Assembly (NCBI GenBank): GCA_035650475.1
Contig: DASRHP010000009.1
Span: forward strand, 238,545 to 302,544
DNA: 64,000 nucleotides
Direction: 5' to 3'
Origin: Candidatus Binataceae bacterium
Lineage (GTDB): Bacteria; Desulfobacterota; Binatia; Binatales; Binataceae
Of the stretch, positions 17,055 to 24,612 are shown in pieces; the stretch's first letter is position 1, and the number at the start of each line of letters is the position of its first letter. The position numbers were made by a program, and so were the translations under genes. Under the pieces are notes generated by a model that was not told where the DNA came from, did not search any database, and was given only the letters and a program-made list of their open reading frames with translations.

Positions 17055-18614
17055 CTACTCGCTGACGGATTCCATCACGCGGCCGCTTTGGGCGTCGGCG
17101 AGATCGACGGTCACCGTGCCGGTGACGTTGTGCGCGGCCTTGGCGGTTTGCAGGCCGGCCTTGATGTCGGCGATGAACTTGTCGCGCGCAAACGGCGGCA
17201 TCGCGCCCATCGGAAAGTTGTCCATCATTACCCGCGCCCGCGTTTTCGACGCCCACTGGACCGCGGCGACTTTGCGGCCCGCCACCGGCAGATTGCGCAT
17301 CATCGCGGCAACCGCGTCCTGGAATGTCGCCGAGGATGACGGCGCGGAGGCGGCCGAGGCGACATTCGAGGGAGCGGCGGCGTCCGCATCGACGGTCAGC
17401 GAGCGCATCACGCGGTTGCTCGCCGCATCGGCGATCTCGACCGTCACCGGGCCGGCGACGTGATGGTCGCTCATCAGGTCGCGTGTGCCCGAGCGCAAGT
17501 CGTCAAGAAAGCGCTTCGCGGCGAACGGCGGCATCTGGTCCATCGGAAAATTGTCCATCAGCATCCGCGCTTGGTCGTCGCCGGTCCATTGCACGGCATG
17601 CACCTTGGCGCCCGCGATCGGCAGCGCCCGCACCATCCGCTCGAAGGCGCCCTTGAACGTCGCCGCGCTCTCGCCGCTCGCACTGCCGGCCGCGCCCGCT
17701 TGTGCGGCGACGGCGGTCTCGCCGCCCTCGACGCCACCGACGGTTGCGAGCATCTGGTCGATCTCGCTGCGCGTGCGATCGTCGGGCGCAAGCTCGCGCG
17801 CCTTCAGGAAGTAGCTGCGCGCGGTCGGCTTGTCCTCCTGTTCGGCGTAAGCCACGCCGAGGTTGAAGTAGGCTTCGAAGAACTTCGGATGCTTCGCGAT
17901 GACCTTCTTGTATTCGACCATCGCGAGATCGGCGTTGCCGCTGGAGAGGTACATTGTGCCGAGGTCGGTGCGCACGCGCGGGTCGTCGGGCTTGCGGTCG
18001 AGGTAGTGCTCGTACGCCGCAATCGCCTCATCGTAGCGATGGCGGTCGTAGTCGAGGTTGCCCGTCCCGCGCAGGGCGTCGAGGTTGTCGGGATCGAGCT
18101 TGAGCGCATGGGCGAAGGCGCGCTCGGCGGTCGCGTAGTAGGCCTGGTCGAACATCGCGGCGCGCTCAGCGACCTGGCCGAGGCGGTTCCATGCGGCGAC
18201 GTCGTTGGGGGCGGCCTCGGCCTTGGCCTGGATGTCGGCGATGAGCTTGCGGGCTTCGTCGGGGAGCTTGAGCTGCGGATGGCCGGGCGGCAGGTTGCTG
18301 GCGGTAGTGGCGCGGCTGGCGGCGCTGGCTAGTTCCTGCTGATGCTGGGGTAGCTTGCGCAGAATGAAAACGGAGGCGGCGAGTCCCACGACCAGGATGC
18401 CGCCGAAGACGGCGGCGAAGGCCGGGCTGACGCGCGATGCGGAGAGGGTAGAAGCCATGTCGGACGCCGCCGAGGACATGATGTCAGCGGCGGCAGGGGC
18501 ATCGGTCCTGCCGCCGGCGCCGACCGACGCCGACGCATCCAGCGCGGTTCCGCACCCGACGCAGAACTTTCCGCCGGCCACCACCGGCGTACCGCATTGC
18601 GGACAGAATCGCAT
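17055..18614 (-). CDS. zinc-ribbon, single-TM, TPR protein with duplicated C-terminal domain
   Basis: 519 residues. An N-terminal zinc ribbon (CPQC and CVGC, residues 4-22) is followed by a low-complexity linker and one transmembrane helix (about 66-86). About four TPR repeats span 125-280 (LGQVAERAAMFDQAYYATAERAF, GNLDYDRHRYDEAIAAYEHYL, LGTMYLSSGNADLAMVEYKKVI, LGVAYAEQEDKPTARSYFLKA). Two tandem copies of an unnamed module of about 85 residues follow (about 310-400 and 420-519), each with LP.AG.KV.AVQW, MDNFPM and MPPFA. The zinc ribbon should be cytoplasmic and the TPRs plus modules periplasmic. Same strand as the RND permease, so co-expression is possible. Overall function unknown. Confidence 0.8.
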   Translation of the reverse strand: MRFCPQCGTPVVAGGKFCVGCGTALDASASVGAGGRTDAPAAADIMSSAASDMASTLSASRVSPAFAAVFGGILVVGLAASVFILRKLPQHQQELASAASRATTASNLPPGHPQLKLPDEARKLIADIQAKAEAAPNDVAAWNRLGQVAERAAMFDQAYYATAERAFAHALKLDPDNLDALRGTGNLDYDRHRYDEAIAAYEHYLDRKPDDPRVRTDLGTMYLSSGNADLAMVEYKKVIAKHPKFFEAYFNLGVAYAEQEDKPTARSYFLKARELAPDDRTRSEIDQMLATVGGVEGGETAVAAQAGAAGSASGESAATFKGAFERMVRALPIAGAKVHAVQWTGDDQARMLMDNFPMDQMPPFAAKRFLDDLRSGTRDLMSDHHVAGPVTVEIADAASNRVMRSLTVDADAAAPSNVASAASAPSSSATFQDAVAAMMRNLPVAGRKVAAVQWASKTRARVMMDNFPMGAMPPFARDKFIADIKAGLQTAKAAHNVTGTVTVDLADAQSGRVMESVSE

Positions 18615-18669
18615 CTTGTCGACGTGTACGATGCCTGGGCCTTGCGCGGGCGGGTACTCGCTCCGTGCG

Positions 18670-18712
18670 GTGGGGCAGGCGCCGGGCCGCCACGGCCGGG
18701 CACCTGCCCCAC
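18670..18712. repeat. large near-perfect intergenic palindrome
   Basis: GTGGGGCAGG and its exact complement CCTGCCCCAC flank a further GC-rich, mostly self-complementary core (GCCGGGCCG facing CGGCCGGGC). The 43-base palindrome lies between two divergent genes (starts at 18614 and 18915), so it cannot terminate either. It may be a REP-like element or a regulatory cruciform. No second copy was seen in this window. Confidence 0.6.
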
Positions 18713-18914
18713 TGACAACCCCTCACAGAATCACAGCGATACGGTGGTGCGCAACCGTCGCCGGCGCGCGTGCCGCGCCCGCCGCGTGCGCTTCGTCGAT
18801 CCCCGCGCAACCGTGTACACGGATCCGGCGATGACGTAGCTTATGGAACGCCGCTGACGGGCGCGGACGCCGCGGCGGCGGAAAAAACCGAGTCGACCCA
18901 AGGAGAACGCCATC

Positions 18915-19565
18915 ATGCTGCTCTATGATTCTTTCGGACCCAACCCGCGCGCAATGCGGATGTTCATGGCCGAAAAGGGGATCACCCTGCCCAAGCGCGA
19001 GCTCGACATCATGGGCGCGGAGAACCGCCGCGCGCCCTATACCACCGCCAATCCGGGGGGCCAGATTCCGGCGCTCGAGCTCGACAACGGCAAGACCATC
19101 GGCGAAACTGTGGCGATTTTCGAGTACCTTGAAGAGAAGCATCCCAGCCCAGCGCTGATCGGTTCGACGCCCGAGGAGCGCGCCGAGACTCGCCAATGGC
19201 AACGGCGGGTCGAGCTCAACATCACCGAGCACGTCTACAACGGCTTCCGCTACGCCGAGGGGCTGGAGCTGTTCAAGAGCCGGATGCCAGTCTATCCCGA
19301 GGCGGCGGCCTCGCTTAAGTCGTTGGCGCAGAAACGGATGGAATGGCTGAACGGGCTGATCGCAGGGCGCGACTGGATCGTGCCCAACCGTTTTACAATC
19401 GCCGACATCATCCTGTACTGCTGCCTGGATTTCGCTGCCGGCGTCGGCCAGAAGATTCCCCCCTCCTGCACCAACCTTCAGGGATGGTTCAAGCGGGTCG
19501 AGGCGCGGCCGAGCGCGACGGCCAGTCTCCATCCGAACTGGGCCAAGGTGAAGATGCGCGGATAG
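18915..19565 (+). CDS. glutathione S-transferase family protein
   Basis: 216 residues with the two-domain GST layout: a thioredoxin-like N-terminal domain (LYDSFGPNPRAMRMFMAEK, NPGGQIPALELDNG, and the glutathione-contacting GETVAIFEYLEE) and an all-helical C-terminal domain with the N-capping FTIADIIL segment. The catalytic residue is uncertain: a Ser/Asn region (SFGPNPR) is in the usual place. AGGAGA stands 10 bases before the ATG. A strong hairpin follows the stop. Substrate unknown; detoxification or ring-compound metabolism is possible given the isomerase-like gene at 8522. Confidence 0.87.
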   Translation: MLLYDSFGPNPRAMRMFMAEKGITLPKRELDIMGAENRRAPYTTANPGGQIPALELDNGKTIGETVAIFEYLEEKHPSPALIGSTPEERAETRQWQRRVELNITEHVYNGFRYAEGLELFKSRMPVYPEAAASLKSLAQKRMEWLNGLIAGRDWIVPNRFTIADIILYCCLDFAAGVGQKIPPSCTNLQGWFKRVEARPSATASLHPNWAKVKMRG

Positions 19566-19598
19566 CAATTGGCGCATAATGGATTCGCGCCGTGCGGC

Positions 19599-19625
19599 TC
19601 GCGGCCCCGTCGCGCGGGGCCGCGA
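19599..19625 (+). terminator. hairpin after the GST gene
   Basis: TCGCGGCCCCG and CGGGGCCGCGA form an 11-base perfect stem with a 5-base loop, 33 bases after the GST stop. There is no T run, so termination is plausible but not certain. Confidence 0.45.
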
Positions 19626-19695
19626 ACCTGCGCGGTGCGGACGAGCTGCCGCGAGCGCGAACGGCAACTGAATAGGTACGGCAGTCCCCTACACG

Positions 19696-20718
19696 ATGGA
19701 TCAGGAAGTCCAGCGGATTACGCGGCAGTTGACCGAGCTGGTGCGCGAGAAGACGTCCGACCCGCGCGCCACAGTCAGCGCTCTGAGCGCGCTGCCCGGC
19801 CATGCCGGCGTCAGTTATTCCTTCGAACTGACGACTAGCGCCGCCGGGGCGCCCAAGAGTGAGCGCTTGGTGATCCGGCTCGCGCCAGCGGGGGTGCCGG
19901 TTGCCGGCCCCACCGACGTCGTGCGCCAGGCGAGGATAATGGAGTCGCTGGCGGGTACCGCAGTGCCCGTGCCGCCGATCAAGTGGTACGACAACGACCC
20001 GCGATGGTTCGGGCGGCCGTTCTTCGTCGCCGGCTTTGTGGCCGGCGACAAGCTCGCGCTGGGCGAACACACCTACGCAGAGGCGGAGACCCGCGCGATG
20101 GTGGAGCACGCGGTCGGCGCGCTCGCCGCCCTGCACGCCCTGCCATGGGAGCCACGCCGGGCGGTTTGGGGCGAGCCGTCTTCACTCGCCGACGAGATGA
20201 AGCGGCTGGACAACCTGCTCGACCGCCCGACGCTCGATCCGAAAGTCGTCGGGCGCGCGCCGCTTCTGCGCGAGCGGCTGCGTCAGAGCCTGCCCGCGCC
20301 CGCGACGGTCCACTTGGGATGCGTCCATGGCGACTTCCAATGGTCCAATTGCCTGTTCGAGCGCGGCAAACTCAACGCGGTCATCGACTGGGAGTTGGCT
20401 CAAATTGGCGCGACACTCATCGATCTCGGGTGGTTGTGCCTGTTTTCCGACCCACAGAGCTGGGAAACTCTCGACCTCGTGCCCCAGCACGTCCCGCCGC
20501 CCGAGGAGATAGCCGAGCGCTACGCCGCAAGTGCAGCAGCCAAGGTTTCAGCGGGACAGGTGCGCTGGTTCCGGGCGTTTGCGGGGTATCGTTTCGGAGT
20601 TATAACGGCGTTCAATTTGATGCTGCACAGACGCGGAAAGCGACTCGACCCGACATGGGAGGATATCGCGTTGTCCGGTCCACGCTTGTTTGAACGCGGT
20701 TTGGAGTTGCTAGACTAG
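19696..20718 (+). CDS. APH-fold phosphotransferase family protein
   Basis: 340 residues of the aminoglycoside phosphotransferase/choline kinase superfamily. The catalytic loop HGDFQWSNCLF and the metal-binding IDWELAQIG are intact, and an ATP-binding N-lobe with LVIRLAP is present. In soil bacteria this subgroup often accompanies acyl-CoA dehydrogenases or PHA genes rather than antibiotic resistance, like the ACAD10/11 N-terminal kinase domain that phosphorylates hydroxyacyl-CoAs. Here it lies 61 bases before the PHA synthase on the same strand, suggesting a hydroxyacyl-CoA-related substrate (inference). Confidence 0.8.
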   Translation: MDQEVQRITRQLTELVREKTSDPRATVSALSALPGHAGVSYSFELTTSAAGAPKSERLVIRLAPAGVPVAGPTDVVRQARIMESLAGTAVPVPPIKWYDNDPRWFGRPFFVAGFVAGDKLALGEHTYAEAETRAMVEHAVGALAALHALPWEPRRAVWGEPSSLADEMKRLDNLLDRPTLDPKVVGRAPLLRERLRQSLPAPATVHLGCVHGDFQWSNCLFERGKLNAVIDWELAQIGATLIDLGWLCLFSDPQSWETLDLVPQHVPPPEEIAERYAASAAAKVSAGQVRWFRAFAGYRFGVITAFNLMLHRRGKRLDPTWEDIALSGPRLFERGLELLD

Positions 20719-20779
20719 CTGAGCTTTGCTAAGCCTGATAGCCTTGGGGCTGTTCCTCGCGTCCATGGAGGGCGACGGG

Positions 20780-22486
20780 ATGGAAGCCAAAGTTCGCCAT
20801 CAGGAGGACATCCCGGAGGAGGTCGCGGCCGCCGCCAATGCCATCCTGGGGGCGAATCCCTTCGTAGGCATCGATGCCCGCCAGTTGCTCGGCACCTATG
20901 GGACATTCCTTCGCGAGCTCTTCAGGCATCCAGAGGCTCTCGGCGACCGGCTAGCTTCGTTGGTCAGCGAGCTCGTCCGGATAGCGGTCGGAGTCTCCGA
21001 GGTTGCCCCCGACTCGGGCGACAAACGCTTCGCCGATCCGGCGTGGTCCGACAACCCGGCCTACCATCGCCTGATGCAGACCTACCTGGCGTGGCGTTCG
21101 GCGATGCAGGAGCTGATTCCGCCGGCTGACGCGCGCGACGGCAATTGGAAAGAGGCCGACCAGCAGCGCTTCGCAATCCGGCTGCTGACCGAAGCGCTCG
21201 CACCGACCAACACGCTTGCGGGGAATCCGGCCGCGCTGAAGCGGGCGTTCGAGACCGGCGGAATGAGCCTGCTGCGCGGGGCGCGCAACTTCCTCTACGA
21301 TTTGTGGAACAACGGCGGGATGCCGCAGCAGGTGGACAAGCGGCCCTTTACGGTCGGCCGTACCATTGCGGTCACCCCCGGCGCAGTTGTCTACCGCTCG
21401 GAGCTGATCGAGCTGCTTCAGTACAGCCCAACGACCCGGCAGGTCTATGAACGGCCCGTCCTGCTGGTGCCGCCTCAGATCAACAAGTTCTACATCATGG
21501 ACCTCGCGCCCAAGCGCAGCTTCACTGAGTATGCGGTTGCTCACGGAGTGCCATTCTTCACGGTGAGCTGGCGCAACCCCAAGCCCGAGCATCACGACTG
21601 GGGAATCGATCAGTACGTCGGCGCCTGCAAGGACGCCCTCTCGGTGGTGTGCGAGATCAGCGGCAGCCGCGACGCCAACCTGGTCGCCGTATGCGCGGGC
21701 GGGATCACTTCGACCCTGATGCTGGCGCATCTGGCGGCGCTCGGCGAACCGCGGGTGCATGCGGCGACGCTGATCGTGACGATGCTGGATTCGACGGAGC
21801 CGTCGATGACGGCAATGTTCGCGACCGAGGAGGCGGTGGAGGCCGCGCTCGCGCGTTCGCGACGCAAGGGCGTGCTCGACGCGGGCGAGCTGGCGCGCAC
21901 TTTCGCATGGCTTCGGCCGAACGACCTGGTCTGGAACTACTGGGTCAACAACTACCTGATGGGCAGCGACCCGGCACCGTACGACGTCCTGTTCTGGAAC
22001 GCCGACTCGACCAATCTGCCGGCCGCCCTCCACGCCGGGTTCCTCGACCTTCTGTTGCACAACCACCTGATGCATCCGGGGGCGATGACGGTGCTTGGCA
22101 CGCCCGTTGATCTGCGCAAGATCGGCTGCGACATGTTCGCAGTCGGAGGGATGACCGACCACATCTGCAGTTGGCGCGCGGTTCACCATGGCGCGCGGCA
22201 GTTCGGCGGCCGCGTCGAGTTTGTGCTCAACTCCAGCGGCCACGTGCAGACCCTGGTCTGTCCGCCGGACAACTTCAAGGCGCGCTACTATCTCAATCCG
22301 CAGCTCGAAACCGACGCCGAGAAGTGGCTCAAGGGAGCGCGTGAGCACAAGGGCACGTGGTGGGATCACTGGCTCGAGTGGATAGATCTCCGCTCGGGCG
22401 ACAAGCGCGAGGCGCCGGCGACGCTGGGCAGCGCGCGCTTCCAGCCACTGGGCCCGGCGCCCGGACGCTACGTTACGGAGGCCTGA
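20780..22486 (+). CDS. phaC: polyhydroxyalkanoate synthase, class I-like
   Basis: About 568 residues, close to class I PhaC length. The alpha/beta hydrolase core carries the expected triad: nucleophile Cys305 in AVCAGG, Asp460 in GGMTDHIC and His488 in SSGHVQT. Spacing is very similar to the Cupriavidus enzyme (319/480/508). PhaC polymerises (R)-3-hydroxyacyl-CoA into storage granules. The first residue of the lipase-like box is Ala instead of the usual Gly. The PhaC N-terminal domain (DKRFADPAWSDNPAYHRLMQTYL) is present. Three starts are possible: TTG 20726, ATG 20765 and ATG 20780; the last has GGAGGG at proper spacing. Some paralogues make no polymer, so polymer synthesis is inferred. Confidence 0.88.
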   Translation: MEAKVRHQEDIPEEVAAAANAILGANPFVGIDARQLLGTYGTFLRELFRHPEALGDRLASLVSELVRIAVGVSEVAPDSGDKRFADPAWSDNPAYHRLMQTYLAWRSAMQELIPPADARDGNWKEADQQRFAIRLLTEALAPTNTLAGNPAALKRAFETGGMSLLRGARNFLYDLWNNGGMPQQVDKRPFTVGRTIAVTPGAVVYRSELIELLQYSPTTRQVYERPVLLVPPQINKFYIMDLAPKRSFTEYAVAHGVPFFTVSWRNPKPEHHDWGIDQYVGACKDALSVVCEISGSRDANLVAVCAGGITSTLMLAHLAALGEPRVHAATLIVTMLDSTEPSMTAMFATEEAVEAALARSRRKGVLDAGELARTFAWLRPNDLVWNYWVNNYLMGSDPAPYDVLFWNADSTNLPAALHAGFLDLLLHNHLMHPGAMTVLGTPVDLRKIGCDMFAVGGMTDHICSWRAVHHGARQFGGRVEFVLNSSGHVQTLVCPPDNFKARYYLNPQLETDAEKWLKGAREHKGTWWDHWLEWIDLRSGDKREAPATLGSARFQPLGPAPGRYVTEA

Positions 22487-22541
22487 CGGCGGCGGTGACG
22501 CCGGCGGACTCGATGAGCGAATACGCCAGAGGGGAAATGCG

Positions 22542-22910
22542 ATGGCCGATATGCAGGAGTTGCTCGAAAGCCAAGTAGTGCAGGAGGAGCCGCCGCAAGG
22601 CGGCGATGCGCCCGCCGACGCGCAGGTGGCCGAAGCGCCGAAAAGGCCGCGGGTCAAGCGGTCGTCGGTCAAGGCGGTCGAAAACCGCGCCGCCGAGCTC
22701 GAACAGCGCATCGAGGCGCTGGCCGAGCAGGTCGCCCAGTTCAGCCGCCGGGTCGTCGCGCTCGAAGAGAGCCGCCATCAGTCGCAGACCCACGGTGGCG
22801 CGAGCCACAACGGCGGCGATCTGGCCGAGCGCGTGCGCCAGCTCGACGAGCGCGTCCAGAAGCTGGCCAACTACCTGACCCAGCAGAACTGGGGAGTGAA
22901 CCGGGTTTAA
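22542..22910 (+). CDS. small coiled-coil protein next to phaC, possible granule-associated protein
   Basis: 122 residues, no signal peptide, no Cys. An acidic N-terminus leads to a basic KRPRVKRSS patch and heptad-like helices (about 47-75 and 90-112: ELEQRIEALAEQVAQFSRRV and VRQLDERVQKLANYL), separated by a polar Gly/His loop. Size, coiled coils and position 55 bases after phaC resemble phasin or PhaR/PhaE-type granule proteins, but no family signature is visible, so a PHA role is inference from context. A strong terminator follows the stop. Confidence 0.7.
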   Translation: MADMQELLESQVVQEEPPQGGDAPADAQVAEAPKRPRVKRSSVKAVENRAAELEQRIEALAEQVAQFSRRVVALEESRHQSQTHGGASHNGGDLAERVRQLDERVQKLANYLTQQNWGVNRV

Positions 22911-22913
22911 CCC

Positions 22914-22947
22914 GCCCGGCGCCAAGCGCCTGGCCGGGTCGTTTTAC
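22914..22947 (+). terminator. rho-independent terminator after the phaC region
   Basis: GCCCGGCGCC-type and GCGCCTGGCCGGG arms form a GC hairpin followed by TCGTTTTA, immediately after the stop at 22910. Confidence 0.65.
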
Positions 22948-23175
22948 CCGGCGGCGCCGCGGATATTGTCCTGTGCCCGGATTCCGGATAGCGCCGGGGC
23001 ACGGCACCCTTCGGGTTTCCCTTCGCTCGAATGTTACCGATAAGGCGGCTCGGGCGTAGTGGCCTAACAGAGCTCGATCCCGAGCGCGGAGACAGCCAGC
23101 TTACCAAAAGCTCGTCCCTTGCCCGGGCAAACGGTACCGCTATCGGCGCGCGCGCCGCGGAGCTGCACGCGCTCG

Positions 23176-23898
23176 CTAACGCGCGGCGAGGACTTCGGCG
23201 AGGTGGCGGGTTTCGATCCTGAGCCCCGCCCGGCTCAGCCCGCCGCCGATCTGCATCAGGCATCCGGCGTCGTTGGCGACTACGGTGTCGGCGCCGCTGT
23301 CGCGAATCGCCGCCAGCTTGTCGGCCATCATCGCGGCCGAGATGTGCGGAAATTTGACCGAAAACGTCCCGCCGAAGCCGCAGCACTCCTCGACGTTGCG
23401 CAGTTCGCACAGCCGGATACCGCCGACCGCGCTCAGCAGCAGGCGCGGCTCGTCGCGCACGCCCATCTCGCGCAGCAGATGGCACGAAGGGTGGTAGGCG
23501 ACGGCGTGCTCGAAGCGCGCGCCGAGATAGCGCACCTTCATCACGCCGACCAGGAACTGCGAGAACTCATAGACCCACGGCCGCAGCGCCGCCGCGCGCG
23601 CGGTCAGCGCCGGATCGCCCGCGAAGAGATCGGCGTAATACACGCGCACCATCGCCGCGCACGAGCCCGACGGCACCACCACCGGCACGCCCGGCTCGCA
23701 GGCGGCCAGCAAGCGCCGTCCGAGCTCGGCCGCTTCCGCGCGCATCCCTTCGTTGAACGCGGCCTGCCCGCAACAGAACGCGCGGCGCACCCGGCGCACC
23801 TTCAGCCTGAGTCCGGCGAGCACCCGCGCCGCGGCGTCCAGCGCGGAGGGATAGAATTCCTCGGCGAGGCAGGTGCCGAACAGTCGCACTTCAGTCAT
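23176..23898 (-). CDS. lutA: LutA-like (Fe-S)-binding CCG-domain protein
   Basis: About 240 residues with two cysteine-rich CCG domains: FCCGQAAFNEG (about residue 41) and CHLLREMG / EECCGFGGTFSVKFP in the second half. This is the layout of LutA (YkgE), the subunit that with LutB and LutC oxidises L-lactate to pyruvate. Related LUD operons also act on glycolate or other hydroxy acids. The ATG at 23898 overlaps the lutC stop (ATGACTGA), so the genes are translationally coupled. Last gene of the minus-strand run from queG. Confidence 0.87.
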   Translation of the reverse strand: MTEVRLFGTCLAEEFYPSALDAAARVLAGLRLKVRRVRRAFCCGQAAFNEGMRAEAAELGRRLLAACEPGVPVVVPSGSCAAMVRVYYADLFAGDPALTARAAALRPWVYEFSQFLVGVMKVRYLGARFEHAVAYHPSCHLLREMGVRDEPRLLLSAVGGIRLCELRNVEECCGFGGTFSVKFPHISAAMMADKLAAIRDSGADTVVANDAGCLMQIGGGLSRAGLRIETRHLAEVLAAR

Positions 23899-24595
23899 TG
23901 CTGTGCCAGACGACCGCGACGAAAAGCTCGCGCGGGCCATGGACGCCGCGCACGATGCGCTTTTCGATGTCGGCGGTCCGCGAAGGGCCGGTGACCAACG
24001 CCACGCGATGGCTCGCGATGGCGTCGGCGCCGAGCGCCGCAAGCGCCGCGGCGAGGTCGGGCTTCATCCGCGCCGCATCGACGATGATCACGTTGGCGGG
24101 CGGCAGCAGCGTGAGCGAACTGGGCCGCGCCGGCGTCGCGACCATCACCAGCGTCCCAGTCGAGGCGATCGCGTAGTGGGCCTCGACGACCGCGAGGTCG
24201 CATTGCGCAAACCGCGCGCGCAGCGCGGCGCGCGCCTGGTCGTCGTTGACCGCCGCAGTGCGCATAACCTCGATCCCGGCGCGCTCGAGGGCCGCCGCGA
24301 TCGGCGCCGGATCGTTAACGACGCCCTCGCCGACGGCCGCAGTCTTCGTCTTGAGCGAGCCCGCGACCTCGGCGATTCGCGCCGCCGTCTCGGCCGGCGT
24401 GAGCGTGCCGAGGAAGCGGCCGCCGAGCGCTTCGAGCTCGCGCGCGAAAGCCGAGAAAAGCTCGGCGCGGCGCGCGGTCTCGGCGACCGGCACCACGACG
24501 TGCGGGGCGTCAGCGGCGCCGTCGTGATGGGCGGGAGCGCGGCGGCGTTCGAGCGCGTCGCGCAGGCTGGCGATCAGTTTGTGGAACTCCGCCAC
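23891..24595 (-). CDS. lutC: LutC-like LUD domain protein
   Basis: About 234 residues. The LUD domain covers the C-terminal two thirds: LAVVEAHYAIASTGTLVM, LPPANVIIVDAARM and the terminal HGPRELFVAVV. LutC is a small subunit of the lactate utilisation complex, without Fe-S cysteines. The start is taken as the GTG at 24595, 17 bases after the lutB stop; longer frames only mirror lutB. Stop overlaps lutA by 8 bases. Confidence 0.85.
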   Translation of the reverse strand: MAEFHKLIASLRDALERRRAPAHHDGAADAPHVVVPVAETARRAELFSAFARELEALGGRFLGTLTPAETAARIAEVAGSLKTKTAAVGEGVVNDPAPIAAALERAGIEVMRTAAVNDDQARAALRARFAQCDLAVVEAHYAIASTGTLVMVATPARPSSLTLLPPANVIIVDAARMKPDLAAALAALGADAIASHRVALVTGPSRTADIEKRIVRGVHGPRELFVAVVWHSND

Positions 24596-24612
24596 GGCTC
24601 GGATGCGCCCGC

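Noticed and set aside
22948-23175. tRNA or small RNA in the gap before lutA
   Set aside because: Local hairpins exist but no cloverleaf, T-loop consensus or T run in order.
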